Shown: in pieces, positions 34,848-43,211 of the stretch
Layout: each line of letters opens with the position of its first letter
How positions within the stretch are numbered: the stretch's first letter is position 1
From: Streptomyces sp. YIM 121038
Lineage (GTDB): Bacteria > Actinomycetota > Actinomycetes > Streptomycetales > Streptomycetaceae
Reading direction: 5' to 3'
DNA: 64,000 nt
Assembly: GCF_006088715.1 (NCBI RefSeq)
Contig: NZ_CP030771.1
Span: forward strand, 8,678,001-8,742,000
Made by a program: the position numbers and the translations under genes
The notes under the pieces: model-generated
What the model was told of the DNA's origin: nothing
The model's input: the letters and a program-made list of their open reading frames with translations, nothing else
The model's database searches: none

Positions 34848-36347
34848 ATGCGAGTTCTCCTCATCTCCACCAACAAGATCCGGGTGCCGCGGCCCGCGCT
34901 GCCGATCGGCATGGCCTACATCAGCGCCGCGGCGAAGCGGGCCGGACACGAGGTCGACGTCCTGGACCTGCTGTGGGAGTCCAGGGAGCTGAAGGCGGTC
35001 AGGGAGCGCCTCACCGCCAAGACGTACGACGTCGTCGGCATCGCGGTGCGCAACCTGGACAACCTGACGTTCATCGACCCCATCTTCTTCGGCCCGATGA
35101 CCGAGAAGATCGTCCGGTGCGTGCGCAAGTACACCTCGGCCAAGGTCGTCCTCGGCGGGTCGGGCTTCTCCGTCGAGCCGTTCTCGTTCTTCGAGTACGC
35201 GCAGCCGGACTTCGGGATCGCGGGCGAGGGCGAGGCGGGAATCGTCCAGCTCCTGCAGTACCTGGAGGTCGGCGGCTCCCTGAACGACGTCTCGGGCCTG
35301 TGCTACCTCGACGAGAACGGCCGGTTCCGCCAGAACCCGTCGAACTCCGCCTTCGACCTGGGCGCCCTGGTCCCCGACCGGTCCGTCTACGACCCGCGGT
35401 ACTTCGAGGAGGGCGTCTCGGCGGCCTCCGACCTCACCCGGGACACCCAGCCCGCGATCGAGACGCTGCAGACGAAGCGCGGCTGCAAGCTGTACTGCTC
35501 GTACTGCATCATCCGCAAGACCGAGGGCAAGGGGAACCGGTTCAAGGAACCGGCCGAGGTCGTCGCGGAGATCCAGCGGGCCATGCGGGAGAACCCCGCC
35601 GTCCGGGAGTTCGAGATCGTGGACGCGACCTTCAACTATCCGCTGGAGTACGCGGTCGAGGTGTGCGAGGAGATGGTCCGCGCCAAGCTGGACGTGCCCT
35701 GGTACTGCCAGCTCACCCCGAACGCGGTCACGCCGGAGTTCGTGGAACTGCTGACCGCGGCCGGCTGCATCCGGGTCGACCTGGGCACCGACGCGCTCAC
35801 CGACGAGGCGCTCCAGGACCTCATGAAGGGCTTCGACATGGCCCGGGTCCTGGAGATCGACCGCCTCTTCACGGCCAGCCCGATCGAGCACACGCACTGC
35901 GTCTTCCTGGGCGGTCCCGGGGAGACGCCCGCGGCCCTGAAGGAGTCGATCCGGTTCACCGAGCGGCATCTGAACCCGGCCCAGATCTACGCCAACCTCG
36001 GCATCCGCGTCCTGAGCGCCACCAAGCTGGAGAAGCAGGCCGTCAAGGCCGGGATCATGAAGGAAGGGCAGGGGACGTTCGTCCCCGCTTTCTACGTCGA
36101 GCCGGACATCCTCGCCAGCCGGGAGACCCTCGACTTCGTCCGCGACTCCTATCTCAGCCACAAGAACTGGTACCTGTGGTGGGGCCTCGGCGGCCAGAAC
36201 CTCACGGACCGGTCGACCGACGCGATGCGGGCCGTGGCCGAGATGCAGCGGGAGTACGAGTACGTGATGCGGGACAAGCCGCGGCTGCGGCGCGCCCCGA
36301 AGCCGACCGGCCCGCAGCCGGTCTCCCTCACCCTCGGCTCGGCGTGA
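34848..36347 (+). CDS. Cobalamin-type radical SAM enzyme, 499 aa
   Basis: A B12-binding-domain plus radical SAM protein. The N-terminal Rossmann-like part (1 to about 180) starts MRVLLIST and contains the GIAGEGE segment typical of this class. The cluster motif is C213-x3-C217-x2-C220 (RGCKLYCSYC). The rest is a TIM-barrel radical SAM core with a C-terminal extension. I do not see a DxHxxG cobalamin-histidine motif, so cobalamin, if bound, may be base-off without a His ligand. Such enzymes methylate unactivated carbons or rearrange rings. Here it could add a C-methyl to the aromatic scaffold (inference). ATG 34848 is chosen; GGAAG lies about 12 bases upstream. Confidence 0.85.
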   Translation: MRVLLISTNKIRVPRPALPIGMAYISAAAKRAGHEVDVLDLLWESRELKAVRERLTAKTYDVVGIAVRNLDNLTFIDPIFFGPMTEKIVRCVRKYTSAKVVLGGSGFSVEPFSFFEYAQPDFGIAGEGEAGIVQLLQYLEVGGSLNDVSGLCYLDENGRFRQNPSNSAFDLGALVPDRSVYDPRYFEEGVSAASDLTRDTQPAIETLQTKRGCKLYCSYCIIRKTEGKGNRFKEPAEVVAEIQRAMRENPAVREFEIVDATFNYPLEYAVEVCEEMVRAKLDVPWYCQLTPNAVTPEFVELLTAAGCIRVDLGTDALTDEALQDLMKGFDMARVLEIDRLFTASPIEHTHCVFLGGPGETPAALKESIRFTERHLNPAQIYANLGIRVLSATKLEKQAVKAGIMKEGQGTFVPAFYVEPDILASRETLDFVRDSYLSHKNWYLWWGLGGQNLTDRSTDAMRAVAEMQREYEYVMRDKPRLRRAPKPTGPQPVSLTLGSA

Positions 36348-36360
36348 GGGAGGGAGACCG

Positions 36361-37398
36361 GTGAACTCGGCAGGCCGCTATGTCCATCGGCGAGGGATCC
36401 ACTGCGAGTCGGCCTGCCAGTGCGGCATCCTCGCCGCGGGCGGCTTCGACGTGGACGAGGAGGTGGTGTTCGGCCTGGACGGCGGCTTCGGCTTCTCGTT
36501 CTTCCCCGCGAACGGCAACGCGCCGGACATCGTGGTCGGCAAGCAGGAGATCATGCCGCTGCGCGCCGCCCGGCTGATGGGCGTCGAGGTGGGCCTGCAC
36601 ACGCCCAGGTCCAGCGCCGCGCTCGCGAAGCTGCTCGCCTCGACGCCCGCCGTCATGACCCGGGTGGACCTCGGACTCCTGCCGCACTGGGGGCTCGGGG
36701 GCCGCTCGTCCTTCGGCGGGTACTTCGTCAACGTGACGCGCGGCGTCGGCGGCGAGGCGTTCGAGGTGTCGGACCCGGCCTTCGACACGCCCGTCGTCGT
36801 CGGCGCGGCGGATCTCGACGCGGCCCGCGCCAGCAGGAGCTCGCCGCCGGTGAACCCGGACCGCAAGGTGTACGTCTTCGGACCGCGGCGCACCACCCCG
36901 CGGCTGCGCCTGGTCGGCCCCGTGGCCGTCCGCACCCTCTGCCGCGACGTGCTCGGACCGGGGAGCAGGAGCCTGGGCATCCCCGGCATGAAGCGCCTGA
37001 TCACGGCGGCGGCGGCGTGGCCGCGGTCGAAGCGGGGCGAGGTCGAGGACGTGGACCTGGAAGGCCGGGTGATCCGCACCGACGCGCTGGCCCGGCAACT
37101 GCTGCACGTCGGCAGACAGATCGAGTCGTTCGGCACGGGGGGCGGGCTCTTCCGCCCGCTGATGGGCCGCTTCCTGACGCGGGTGGCGGCGGCCACGGAC
37201 GACCCCCGCTACGCCGAGTCGGCCGAGCTGTTCTTCGAGAGCGGCCGCCTCTGGCAGACCCTGGGAGCCACGCTCCTGGCGCGAGGCGCGACGGACTCGC
37301 GGGCGGACCTCACGTCGCTCGTGGACGGCGTGACGGACACGGTCCGGTCCGCGATGGACGTCGAGAAGCGTGCGCTCGGCGCGCTGACCGCTCTGTAG
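36361..37398 (+). CDS. BtrH-type protein 3 lacking the conserved histidine, 345 aa
   Basis: The third BtrH-family homologue. C15 is kept (IHCESAC), and FGLDGGFGF matches the FGLGQG segment, but the conserved HFAAH stretch that carries the second candidate catalytic residue in the two paralogues reads SFGGY, placing Tyr121 where they have His. The YHLDY segment is also absent (LLPHWGL). The C-terminal helical domain is retained. It may have altered acyl chemistry or be a non-catalytic partner. The GTG start has GGGAGGGAGA upstream, 14 bases after the radical SAM stop. A tag 16 bases downstream leads to the pentapeptide gene. Family membership is secure; activity is doubtful. Confidence 0.72.
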   Translation: MNSAGRYVHRRGIHCESACQCGILAAGGFDVDEEVVFGLDGGFGFSFFPANGNAPDIVVGKQEIMPLRAARLMGVEVGLHTPRSSAALAKLLASTPAVMTRVDLGLLPHWGLGGRSSFGGYFVNVTRGVGGEAFEVSDPAFDTPVVVGAADLDAARASRSSPPVNPDRKVYVFGPRRTTPRLRLVGPVAVRTLCRDVLGPGSRSLGIPGMKRLITAAAAWPRSKRGEVEDVDLEGRVIRTDALARQLLHVGRQIESFGTGGGLFRPLMGRFLTRVAAATDDPRYAESAELFFESGRLWQTLGATLLARGATDSRADLTSLVDGVTDTVRSAMDVEKRALGALTAL

Positions 37399-37413
37399 GC
37401 GCGAGGTGGAGAG

Positions 37414-37809
37414 ATGCCGACGGTGGACGAATCCGTACTGATGCAGGGTCCCGACCGGTGGAACGAACACGCGCGGCGCCGCCGGGCCGAGGGCCCGTTC
37501 CGCCCCGACCTGCGGGCCGCCCGGCTGCACGGCGCCGACCTGCGCGGGGTCGACCTCGTGGACGCGGACCTCACGGGGGCCGTGCTGAGCGAGTCGTACC
37601 TGATGACGGCCGACCTGCGCGGCGCCACCCTCGACGGCGCGGACCTGTGCGAGGCGTATCTGATCCAGGCGGACCTGATGAACTGCCGCCTCGTGGGAGC
37701 GAATCTGGAAGGCGCGGACCTCAGCGGCGCGGACCTCACCGGCGCCGTCCTCGATCCGGACTTCCGGCGGTCGGCGGTGATCTCGGACTACCTCACGATC
37801 TGGGCATAG
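37414..37809 (+). CDS. Pentapeptide-repeat protein, 131 aa
   Basis: Residues about 33-116 consist of A(D/N)LXX repeats (for example LHGADLRGVDL, ADLSGADL), which form a right-handed quadrilateral beta-helix. Some small members (McbG, Qnr, MfpA) mimic DNA and protect gyrase; others have no known role. About 16 repeats are present, close to the size of Qnr-like proteins but shorter than McbG or MfpA. GGTGGAG lies upstream of the ATG. It sits between BtrH-3 and the N-acetyltransferase, same strand, so it is probably cotranscribed. A self-protection role fits the UvrA-like protein in the cluster but is not demonstrated. Confidence 0.75.
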   Translation: MPTVDESVLMQGPDRWNEHARRRRAEGPFRPDLRAARLHGADLRGVDLVDADLTGAVLSESYLMTADLRGATLDGADLCEAYLIQADLMNCRLVGANLEGADLSGADLTGAVLDPDFRRSAVISDYLTIWA

Positions 37810-37857
37810 AGGAGCAGGTCCCACAGGGCCTGGCGGGTTCGTCGGAAGGAGGCCCCG

Positions 37858-38751
37858 GTGACGACCACTGCGCTTGCTGACGAATGGGGCGTGAAACAGC
37901 TCGACCTCGACACCTACTTGAAGCGGATCGGCAGGCCCGGTCTGAGCCGTGCGCGACCGTGCGGGCAGACGCTGCGGCTGCTGCACCGCGCCCACGTGGA
38001 GACGATCCCCTTCGAGAACATCGACATCGTGCTGGAGCGCGGCGTCCCCACATCGATCGCGGACCTCCAGCAGAAGCTCGTGGCATCCGGGCGCGGCGGC
38101 TACTGCCACGAGCACAGCCTGCTGTTCGGCGCGGTCCTCGACCAGCTCGGCTACCGGGTGGACCGGCTGCTCGCCCGGCCCAGGGAGCGTCCCGGACGGC
38201 CCTGGCCCCGGACGCATCTGACCCTGCGCGTCCGCGGATCGGACGGCGAGTGGCTGGCCGACGTCGGGTTCGGCTCCGGTCTGCTCGAACCCCTGCCGCT
38301 CGCCGAGGGCGCGTGGTGCGCCCAAGGGGGCTGGTCGTTCCGCCTCGCGCGGCACGACGAGGGGTGGCAGCTCCTGGAGCGGGCCGGGACGGGGAAGAAC
38401 CCCCTGTACGCGTTCGGGGGCCGCGGCCAGCGCGCCGCCGACGTCGACGCGGCGAACTACTACACGTCCACCCACCCCGAATCGCCCTTCACCGGACAGC
38501 TGGTGGTGATGCAGCGGCTCGGCGGCGAACTGCGGCGCCTGCTCAACCGGGAGTTCTCCCGCGTGCTGCCCGACGGAACCTGCGAGAAGACGTCACACCT
38601 CGACGACGAAGACCTGGCGAAGGTCCTCACGCGGGAGTTCCGGCTGACCCTGAACGCGCACGAGACGCGCGAACTGCTGGCGCGCGTCGCCGACGTCCGG
38701 TCGAGCCTCGCGCCGCCGCCCGTCACCACGCCCGCGGCCGGGGGCGGGTGA
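37858..38751 (+). CDS. Arylamine N-acetyltransferase-like amide synthase, 297 aa
   Basis: An arylamine N-acetyltransferase with the complete C83-H120-D135 triad (GGYCHEHS; RTHLTL; LADVGFG). NATs acetylate aromatic amines from acetyl-CoA; relatives such as RifF close macrolactams in ansamycin clusters. The length (297 aa) is slightly longer than the usual 275. GGAAGGAGG precedes the GTG. It is the last same-strand gene of the cluster and converges on the membrane hydrolase 14 bases away. It may form an amide on an aryl amine of the product or detoxify an intermediate. Whether it belongs to the cluster is likely from spacing but not certain. Confidence 0.85.
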   Translation: MTTTALADEWGVKQLDLDTYLKRIGRPGLSRARPCGQTLRLLHRAHVETIPFENIDIVLERGVPTSIADLQQKLVASGRGGYCHEHSLLFGAVLDQLGYRVDRLLARPRERPGRPWPRTHLTLRVRGSDGEWLADVGFGSGLLEPLPLAEGAWCAQGGWSFRLARHDEGWQLLERAGTGKNPLYAFGGRGQRAADVDAANYYTSTHPESPFTGQLVVMQRLGGELRRLLNREFSRVLPDGTCEKTSHLDDEDLAKVLTREFRLTLNAHETRELLARVADVRSSLAPPPVTTPAAGGG

Positions 38752-38765
38752 CGCGCCGACCGCCG

Positions 38766-40424
38766 TCAGGTGTGACCCGCCACGATGTCCCGGAGGCGGG
38801 CGAGGTCCCGCTCGGTGATGCCGGTCGGCCGCAGGACGGCGTTCCACCCGTCGACGTACGCGGCCCGGTACCGGTGGCCGTGGCCGTCGGGCACCCCGGT
38901 GGCGAACGGCAGGTCGGCGGTGACCTGCCAGAACGTCACGAACGGTACCCAGAACATGCTCGGGAGCACATCGTCCCCGGGGGCCTCGCCGATCCAGTCC
39001 GGCTGGTCGAGCATCAGGTGGGGCCCCCACCAGACGATCGGGTCGGAGGCGTGCAGGAGGTACAGCACACGGGTGCCCTCCCACGGCGCGTCCGGCGGCG
39101 GGACGTCCGCCGCGGCGTCGTCGGCGAAGCGCACGGTGCGCCCGTCCTTGTAGACGGGCTGGACCTCCGGGCTGCCCGCGTCGCGGTCGTCGGTGAACCG
39201 CCGGAACAGGGTGTTGAAGTTCGGCGGCCCCGCGAACAGCGTGCCCGCCGTGCGGTTGCGGAGGTCGTACTCCCCGCTGAACGCGGTCTCGCCGCCGAAC
39301 GACCCCAGGCTCTCGCCCGCGACGTACAGGCGGGGCCGGTCGTCGGCGGGAAGTTTCGACCAGACGTCGTAGACCGCGTCGAAGAGCTCACGGCCCGCCT
39401 CGCGGGCCTTCGACTGGTCGACGAGGTACGACATCCACGACGGCAGGTACGAGTACTGCAGGGCCACGCTCGCGCTGTCGCCGCCGGTCAGATACTCGAA
39501 GCTGTCCACCGCGGCGGGGTCGACCCAGCCGCTGCCGGTGGTCGTCACCACCAGGAGGCTCCGGCGCCGGAAGCCCCCGGCGCGCTCCAGGTCGGCGACC
39601 GCGCGGGCGGCCCGGGACTCGGTGTCGTCCGCGGTGTCGAGCCCCGCGTACGCGCGGACGGGCGTCGGCGCCCGGCGGCCGGTGAACCGCGCGATGGCGT
39701 CGGCCGAGGGGCCGCCGGACACGAAGGTGCGCCCGTTCCTGCCGAGCGAGTCCCAGGGGATGGCGGACCCCGGGCCGCCCGAGCGCAGAGCGGTGGCGGG
39801 GCGCCGCACCCCTTCCTCGGTCCGCGTGTCGCGCAGCGAGAAGGCCTGGTTCGCCGCGGCGACCAGGCCGTCGACCAGCACACCGCTGAGGAGCAGGACG
39901 GACGCGGTGGCCACGAGGATCCCGCCGGCCGCCTGCGCCGCCCGCGCGCCGATCCAGCGCCGCAGCAGCGCGGCCACCCGGCGGTAGGCCCCGCGGACCC
40001 CGCGGGCCGCCAGCAGGAGGAGGCAGAAGAGCAGGAACGCGATCGGCAGCGAGGCGATCGTCTGGAGGAGGCTGTACTCCGGCACGTCCAGGAGCCGGCG
40101 GATCTGGTGCTGCCAGTACTGGCCGAGCCCGAACGCGGTGCCGAGCAAGGCGGTCCCGGCCACGAGGAAGGCCCGCCAGGACGCCCGCCGCGCGGGCCGC
40201 GGCCCGCGGTCGGCGAAGGCCCGCCAGATCCACGCGGCGACCGTCCCGAGCCCGTACCCGATCGCGGCGAGGATCCCGGAGATCACCCCTTGGAGGAGGC
40301 CGCCGCGGGGGAGGAGCGAGGGGGTGAAGGAGAGGCAGACGAGCAGCAGCGCTCCCCAGGCGCCGGGGAGCGTCGCGTACCGCGCGCAGCGCGTGCCCGG
40401 CGCCGCCGGTGGCCTCGGGCTCAT
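38766..40424 (-). CDS. Membrane-anchored alpha/beta-hydrolase family protein, 552 aa
   Basis: The N-terminal part (about residues 15-190) contains roughly four to five hydrophobic segments, and the C-terminal half is an alpha/beta-hydrolase with a nucleophile elbow GESLGS. It matches the actinobacterial alpha/beta-hydrolase family seen as paired N- and C-terminal domains. Substrate is unknown; lipid or envelope roles are plausible, and the next genes on this strand (PAP2 phosphatase, diacylglycerol-kinase-like) are lipid-related. GGGAGGA lies before the ATG. It converges on the N-acetyltransferase gene with only 14 bases between, and no terminator is seen there. Confidence 0.82.
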   Translation of the reverse strand: MSPRPPAAPGTRCARYATLPGAWGALLLVCLSFTPSLLPRGGLLQGVISGILAAIGYGLGTVAAWIWRAFADRGPRPARRASWRAFLVAGTALLGTAFGLGQYWQHQIRRLLDVPEYSLLQTIASLPIAFLLFCLLLLAARGVRGAYRRVAALLRRWIGARAAQAAGGILVATASVLLLSGVLVDGLVAAANQAFSLRDTRTEEGVRRPATALRSGGPGSAIPWDSLGRNGRTFVSGGPSADAIARFTGRRAPTPVRAYAGLDTADDTESRAARAVADLERAGGFRRRSLLVVTTTGSGWVDPAAVDSFEYLTGGDSASVALQYSYLPSWMSYLVDQSKAREAGRELFDAVYDVWSKLPADDRPRLYVAGESLGSFGGETAFSGEYDLRNRTAGTLFAGPPNFNTLFRRFTDDRDAGSPEVQPVYKDGRTVRFADDAAADVPPPDAPWEGTRVLYLLHASDPIVWWGPHLMLDQPDWIGEAPGDDVLPSMFWVPFVTFWQVTADLPFATGVPDGHGHRYRAAYVDGWNAVLRPTGITERDLARLRDIVAGHT

Positions 40425-40475
40425 GGGTCCTCCCGCCTCACCTGCACTGCCATCCGGACCGGGGAGGAGTGCATC

Positions 40476-41075
40476 TCAGCCGCTGTGGCGGTCCGGCGGG
40501 AGGCGCACGACCGCGAGGGACACCGCCGCGGCGGCTAGGCCGAGGACCGCGCCGGCCGCGACGTCGCCGGGGTAGTGCACGCCCGTGTGGACGCGGGAGT
40601 AGCCGACGGCGACCGCGAGCGCCCCGAGCGGCACCGCCGCCGCGGGCAGGACGACGCCCACGGCGGTGGCGAAGGCGGCCGCCGACGCCGTGTGGCCGGA
40701 GGGGAAGGACGCCGACTGCGGCATCGGCACGTGCCGGTCCACGACGACGCGGGCCTGCTCCCGGTCGGGCCGCCGCCGGCGGACCATGCGCTTGCCGAAC
40801 AGGTTCGCCGCCACCGAGGCGAGCGCCACCGCTCCGGTCCCGGCCAGCGCCGCGCGCCGGGGACGCCCAGGCACCAGCGCCAGGCCCGCCGCGACGGCGA
40901 ACGAGATCTTCGAGTGGTCGGCCGCGTGCGAGAGGCGCCGCAGCGCTCGGTCGAGCGTGGGCGTGGGGGTGGCGGCCACGGCGGCGTACAGCGCCCCGTC
41001 GATCGCGCGCAGGTCCCCGAGCACGGCCGCCGCCGTCGACCGGGGCCGGTCCGTGGCGGTGTCTTCGTCAGCCAT
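40476..41075 (-). CDS. PAP2-type membrane phosphatase, 199 aa
   Basis: A PAP2/undecaprenyl-diphosphatase-type enzyme with the three signature motifs: KRMVRRRRPD (motif 1), FPSGH (motif 2) and SRVHTGVHYPGD (motif 3). Several hydrophobic helices surround them. Such enzymes dephosphorylate lipid phosphates at the membrane. The first residues of the gene overlap the end of the diacylglycerol-kinase-like gene upstream (8 bases), so the two are cotranscribed and may act in the same lipid pathway. GGGAGAG precedes the ATG. The motif set is complete and the enzyme is probably active. Confidence 0.9.
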   Translation of the reverse strand: MADEDTATDRPRSTAAAVLGDLRAIDGALYAAVAATPTPTLDRALRRLSHAADHSKISFAVAAGLALVPGRPRRAALAGTGAVALASVAANLFGKRMVRRRRPDREQARVVVDRHVPMPQSASFPSGHTASAAAFATAVGVVLPAAAVPLGALAVAVGYSRVHTGVHYPGDVAAGAVLGLAAAAVSLAVVRLPPDRHSG

Positions 41076-42411
41076 GGCTCTCCCGTCCCGCGGTCCGCCC
41101 CGGCCCGCCGAGGGCGAGGTCGATGAGGCGTCGCCAGTTCACCGGCGGCGCGGGCGCCACGACGCCCGGGCGGTCGCGCGGCACCAGGACCCGCAGCGCG
41201 CCGGGGCGCAGCGTGCACACCACCGGCGTGGGCATGCGCAGCGCCTCGCCGTCCACCGCCACGGGGATCTCGTCGGCGTCGGAGGTCACCTCGACCCGCC
41301 GCGCGGTCATGACCGTGAGGCCCGTGGACTGCGATCCGCGCACGGCCAGGTCCGCGGCCTGGGCCGCGCCCTCGACGCGCAGGGCGAGGACGCCCAGCTC
41401 GCCGCTGTCGAGCCGTGGCCGTCGGCCACTGGCACCGAGGTCGTCGGGCGAGCCGTACGGGTTGTTGCTGACGAGCAGCGCCTGCTGGGACGAGAGCGCG
41501 CTGGTGTCCGTCCGGGCGTCGAGCCGTCGCACCCCTTCGCCGGCCAGCAGGTCCGGCATGAGGCTCAGGGCCGTGCCCGCCTTGTCGTCGCGGTACTCGG
41601 GCCGCTGTACGACGTCCGCGTACACGCCGAAGGAGACCGTGTTGACGAAGGCGCGGCCCGCGACGTCACCGAGGTCGACCCGGAGTTCCTCGCCGTCGGT
41701 CAGGGCGTCCAGGCACCGCGTCGGGTCGGCCCGGTCCAGGCCGAGGTCCATGGCGAAGTGGTTGCGGGTGCCGGCACAGACCACGAGGAACGGCAGGCCG
41801 TGCTCGGCGGCGACCGCCGCGACCAGCGCCTGGGTGCCGTCGCCGCCCGCGACGCCGAGCAGGTCCGCGCCGTCGGCCACCGCCCGGCGGGCCAGTTCGG
41901 CGACGTCGGCCGGGGCGGACGGGTCCAGCAGGACCACGCGCGCGCCGAGCTCCTCCGCCCGCTCCGCGAGGCCGAAGCGGCCGACCTTCCCGCCGCCGGA
42001 CTTGGGGTTCATGATGAGCACCGGCCGCCGGGGCCTGCGCGCGGCGACCGTCCGCGGCGGCCGCGCCGCGGCCGCCGCGCGCAGCGCCGCCCGGGCGCAG
42101 AGCAGCGTCGCGCCCCAGCACAGGATCAGGACGAGCGCGGCCAGCCACAGGCCGTCGTACGCGAAGTACACGAGGACCGCGACGGGCGCGGCGACCGCGA
42201 CGAGCGCCCCGCACAGACGCACCGCGCCGCGGTGCGCGAGGAACCACCACAGCCCGGCGGCGCACACGACGAGACCCAGCAGCCCGGCTCCGAGGATCAG
42301 CAGACCGCCCTCCCGCAACGCCAGAACGAGGACCGCCGAGGTGCCGAGCGCGGCGACCACGGCCAGGCGGGCGAGGAACCGCGCGGCGCCGCCGCTGCCG
42401 GAGCCCGTCAC
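41068..42411 (-). CDS. Diacylglycerol/lipid kinase-like membrane protein, 447 aa
   Basis: A diacylglycerol-kinase catalytic-domain protein. The first about 105 residues contain three hydrophobic segments; the kinase domain follows, with NPKSGGGK (nucleotide loop) and VAGGDGTQ (the DGG-type motif), then AGTRNHFAMDLGL. These kinases phosphorylate diacylglycerol, sphingosine-like or related lipids. The GTG at 42411 is chosen because AGGA lies about 7 bases before it and the sequence upstream is not protein-like. Together with the PAP2 gene it suggests opposing lipid kinase and phosphatase steps in membrane lipid turnover. Exact substrate is unknown. Confidence 0.85.
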   Translation of the reverse strand: MTGSGSGGAARFLARLAVVAALGTSAVLVLALREGGLLILGAGLLGLVVCAAGLWWFLAHRGAVRLCGALVAVAAPVAVLVYFAYDGLWLAALVLILCWGATLLCARAALRAAAAARPPRTVAARRPRRPVLIMNPKSGGGKVGRFGLAERAEELGARVVLLDPSAPADVAELARRAVADGADLLGVAGGDGTQALVAAVAAEHGLPFLVVCAGTRNHFAMDLGLDRADPTRCLDALTDGEELRVDLGDVAGRAFVNTVSFGVYADVVQRPEYRDDKAGTALSLMPDLLAGEGVRRLDARTDTSALSSQQALLVSNNPYGSPDDLGASGRRPRLDSGELGVLALRVEGAAQAADLAVRGSQSTGLTVMTARRVEVTSDADEIPVAVDGEALRMPTPVVCTLRPGALRVLVPRDRPGVVAPAPPVNWRRLIDLALGGPGRTAGRESHG

Positions 42412-42566
42412 CCGTGTCCTGCCCGTGGCCGCCCTCGCATGCCGTGCCCCGCTCTCCGCCGCCTGGTCCGGGGCACCATCCTGCGTACGTCGCGGGCGGG
42501 GAGCATCCCGGCCGGGCCGTGCGGGTGAGCCGGGTCCGGGCGCAGCCCGGGGCGTACCCGGCCGGG

Positions 42567-43127
42567 TCAGGCGGTCGTGGCGGGCGCGGTCTTCTTCCGC
42601 GCGCGGTAGGCCGCGGCCTTGATCTTGTTGCCGCAGGACTCCATGCCGCACCACTGGCGGCGCATGCCGCGGGAGCGGTCGACGTAGACGCGGGTGCACT
42701 CCGGGTTGCCGCACTCCTTGAGGAGCGGGACGTCGGGGCCGCTGAGCAGTTCGACGGCCTGGCGGGCGACGGTGGCCAGGGCCTGGGCGGGGGTCGCCTC
42801 GTTGTGCCGTCCGGTCAGGGAGAGCTGGGGCGTGACCGGGGTGGCGCGGGCCGCGCCGTTGAGCACGGCGAGGGCCTCGCGGTCGAACTCCTCGCCGAGG
42901 CGGCGGTTGGTGATGAGCCGGTAGACGGCCTCGCGGAGGGTGATCGCCGCCCGGACGTCCTCCTCGTGGCCGGGTGTGATCGTGTCCACGAGTCCGGACT
43001 CCAGGTACCAGGCGTTGAGCCGCTCCGGCGTCACGAACATCTCGAACCGCGCCGAGCGCCGTGCACGGAGCGTGGCCGCGAAGTCGAGGGCCGGCTGTCC
43101 GCAGACGAAAACGTGGTCCAGATTCAC
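42567..43127 (-). CDS. CGNR zinc-finger / ABATE-domain regulator-like protein, 186 aa
   Basis: Typical two-domain actinobacterial protein: an N-terminal ABATE domain (starting LDHVFVCGQPALDF) and a C-terminal CGNR zinc finger with the CGNPECTRVYVDRS, QWCGMESCGNK pattern, four Cys coordinating zinc. These proteins are usually called putative stress-induced transcription regulators. The GTG at 43127 has AGGA about 7 bases upstream; an ATG at 43163 is also in frame. It precedes the lipid-kinase gene on this strand with a 155-base gap. The C-terminal Lys/Arg patch could bind DNA. Target genes are unknown. Confidence 0.87.
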   Translation of the reverse strand: MNLDHVFVCGQPALDFAATLRARRSARFEMFVTPERLNAWYLESGLVDTITPGHEEDVRAAITLREAVYRLITNRRLGEEFDREALAVLNGAARATPVTPQLSLTGRHNEATPAQALATVARQAVELLSGPDVPLLKECGNPECTRVYVDRSRGMRRQWCGMESCGNKIKAAAYRARKKTAPATTA

Positions 43128-43211
43128 ATCACCATCCTGGCAGGTGACTGTCGGGGGGCGCAAGAATCGCCACCGCGCCGGGCCGCCCGCTCGCCGCGCC
43201 GGGCCGTCCGC

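Noticed and set aside
38752..38765. Terminator between the N-acetyltransferase and membrane hydrolase genes
   Set aside because: Only 14 bases separate the stops, and no stable hairpin could be drawn there.
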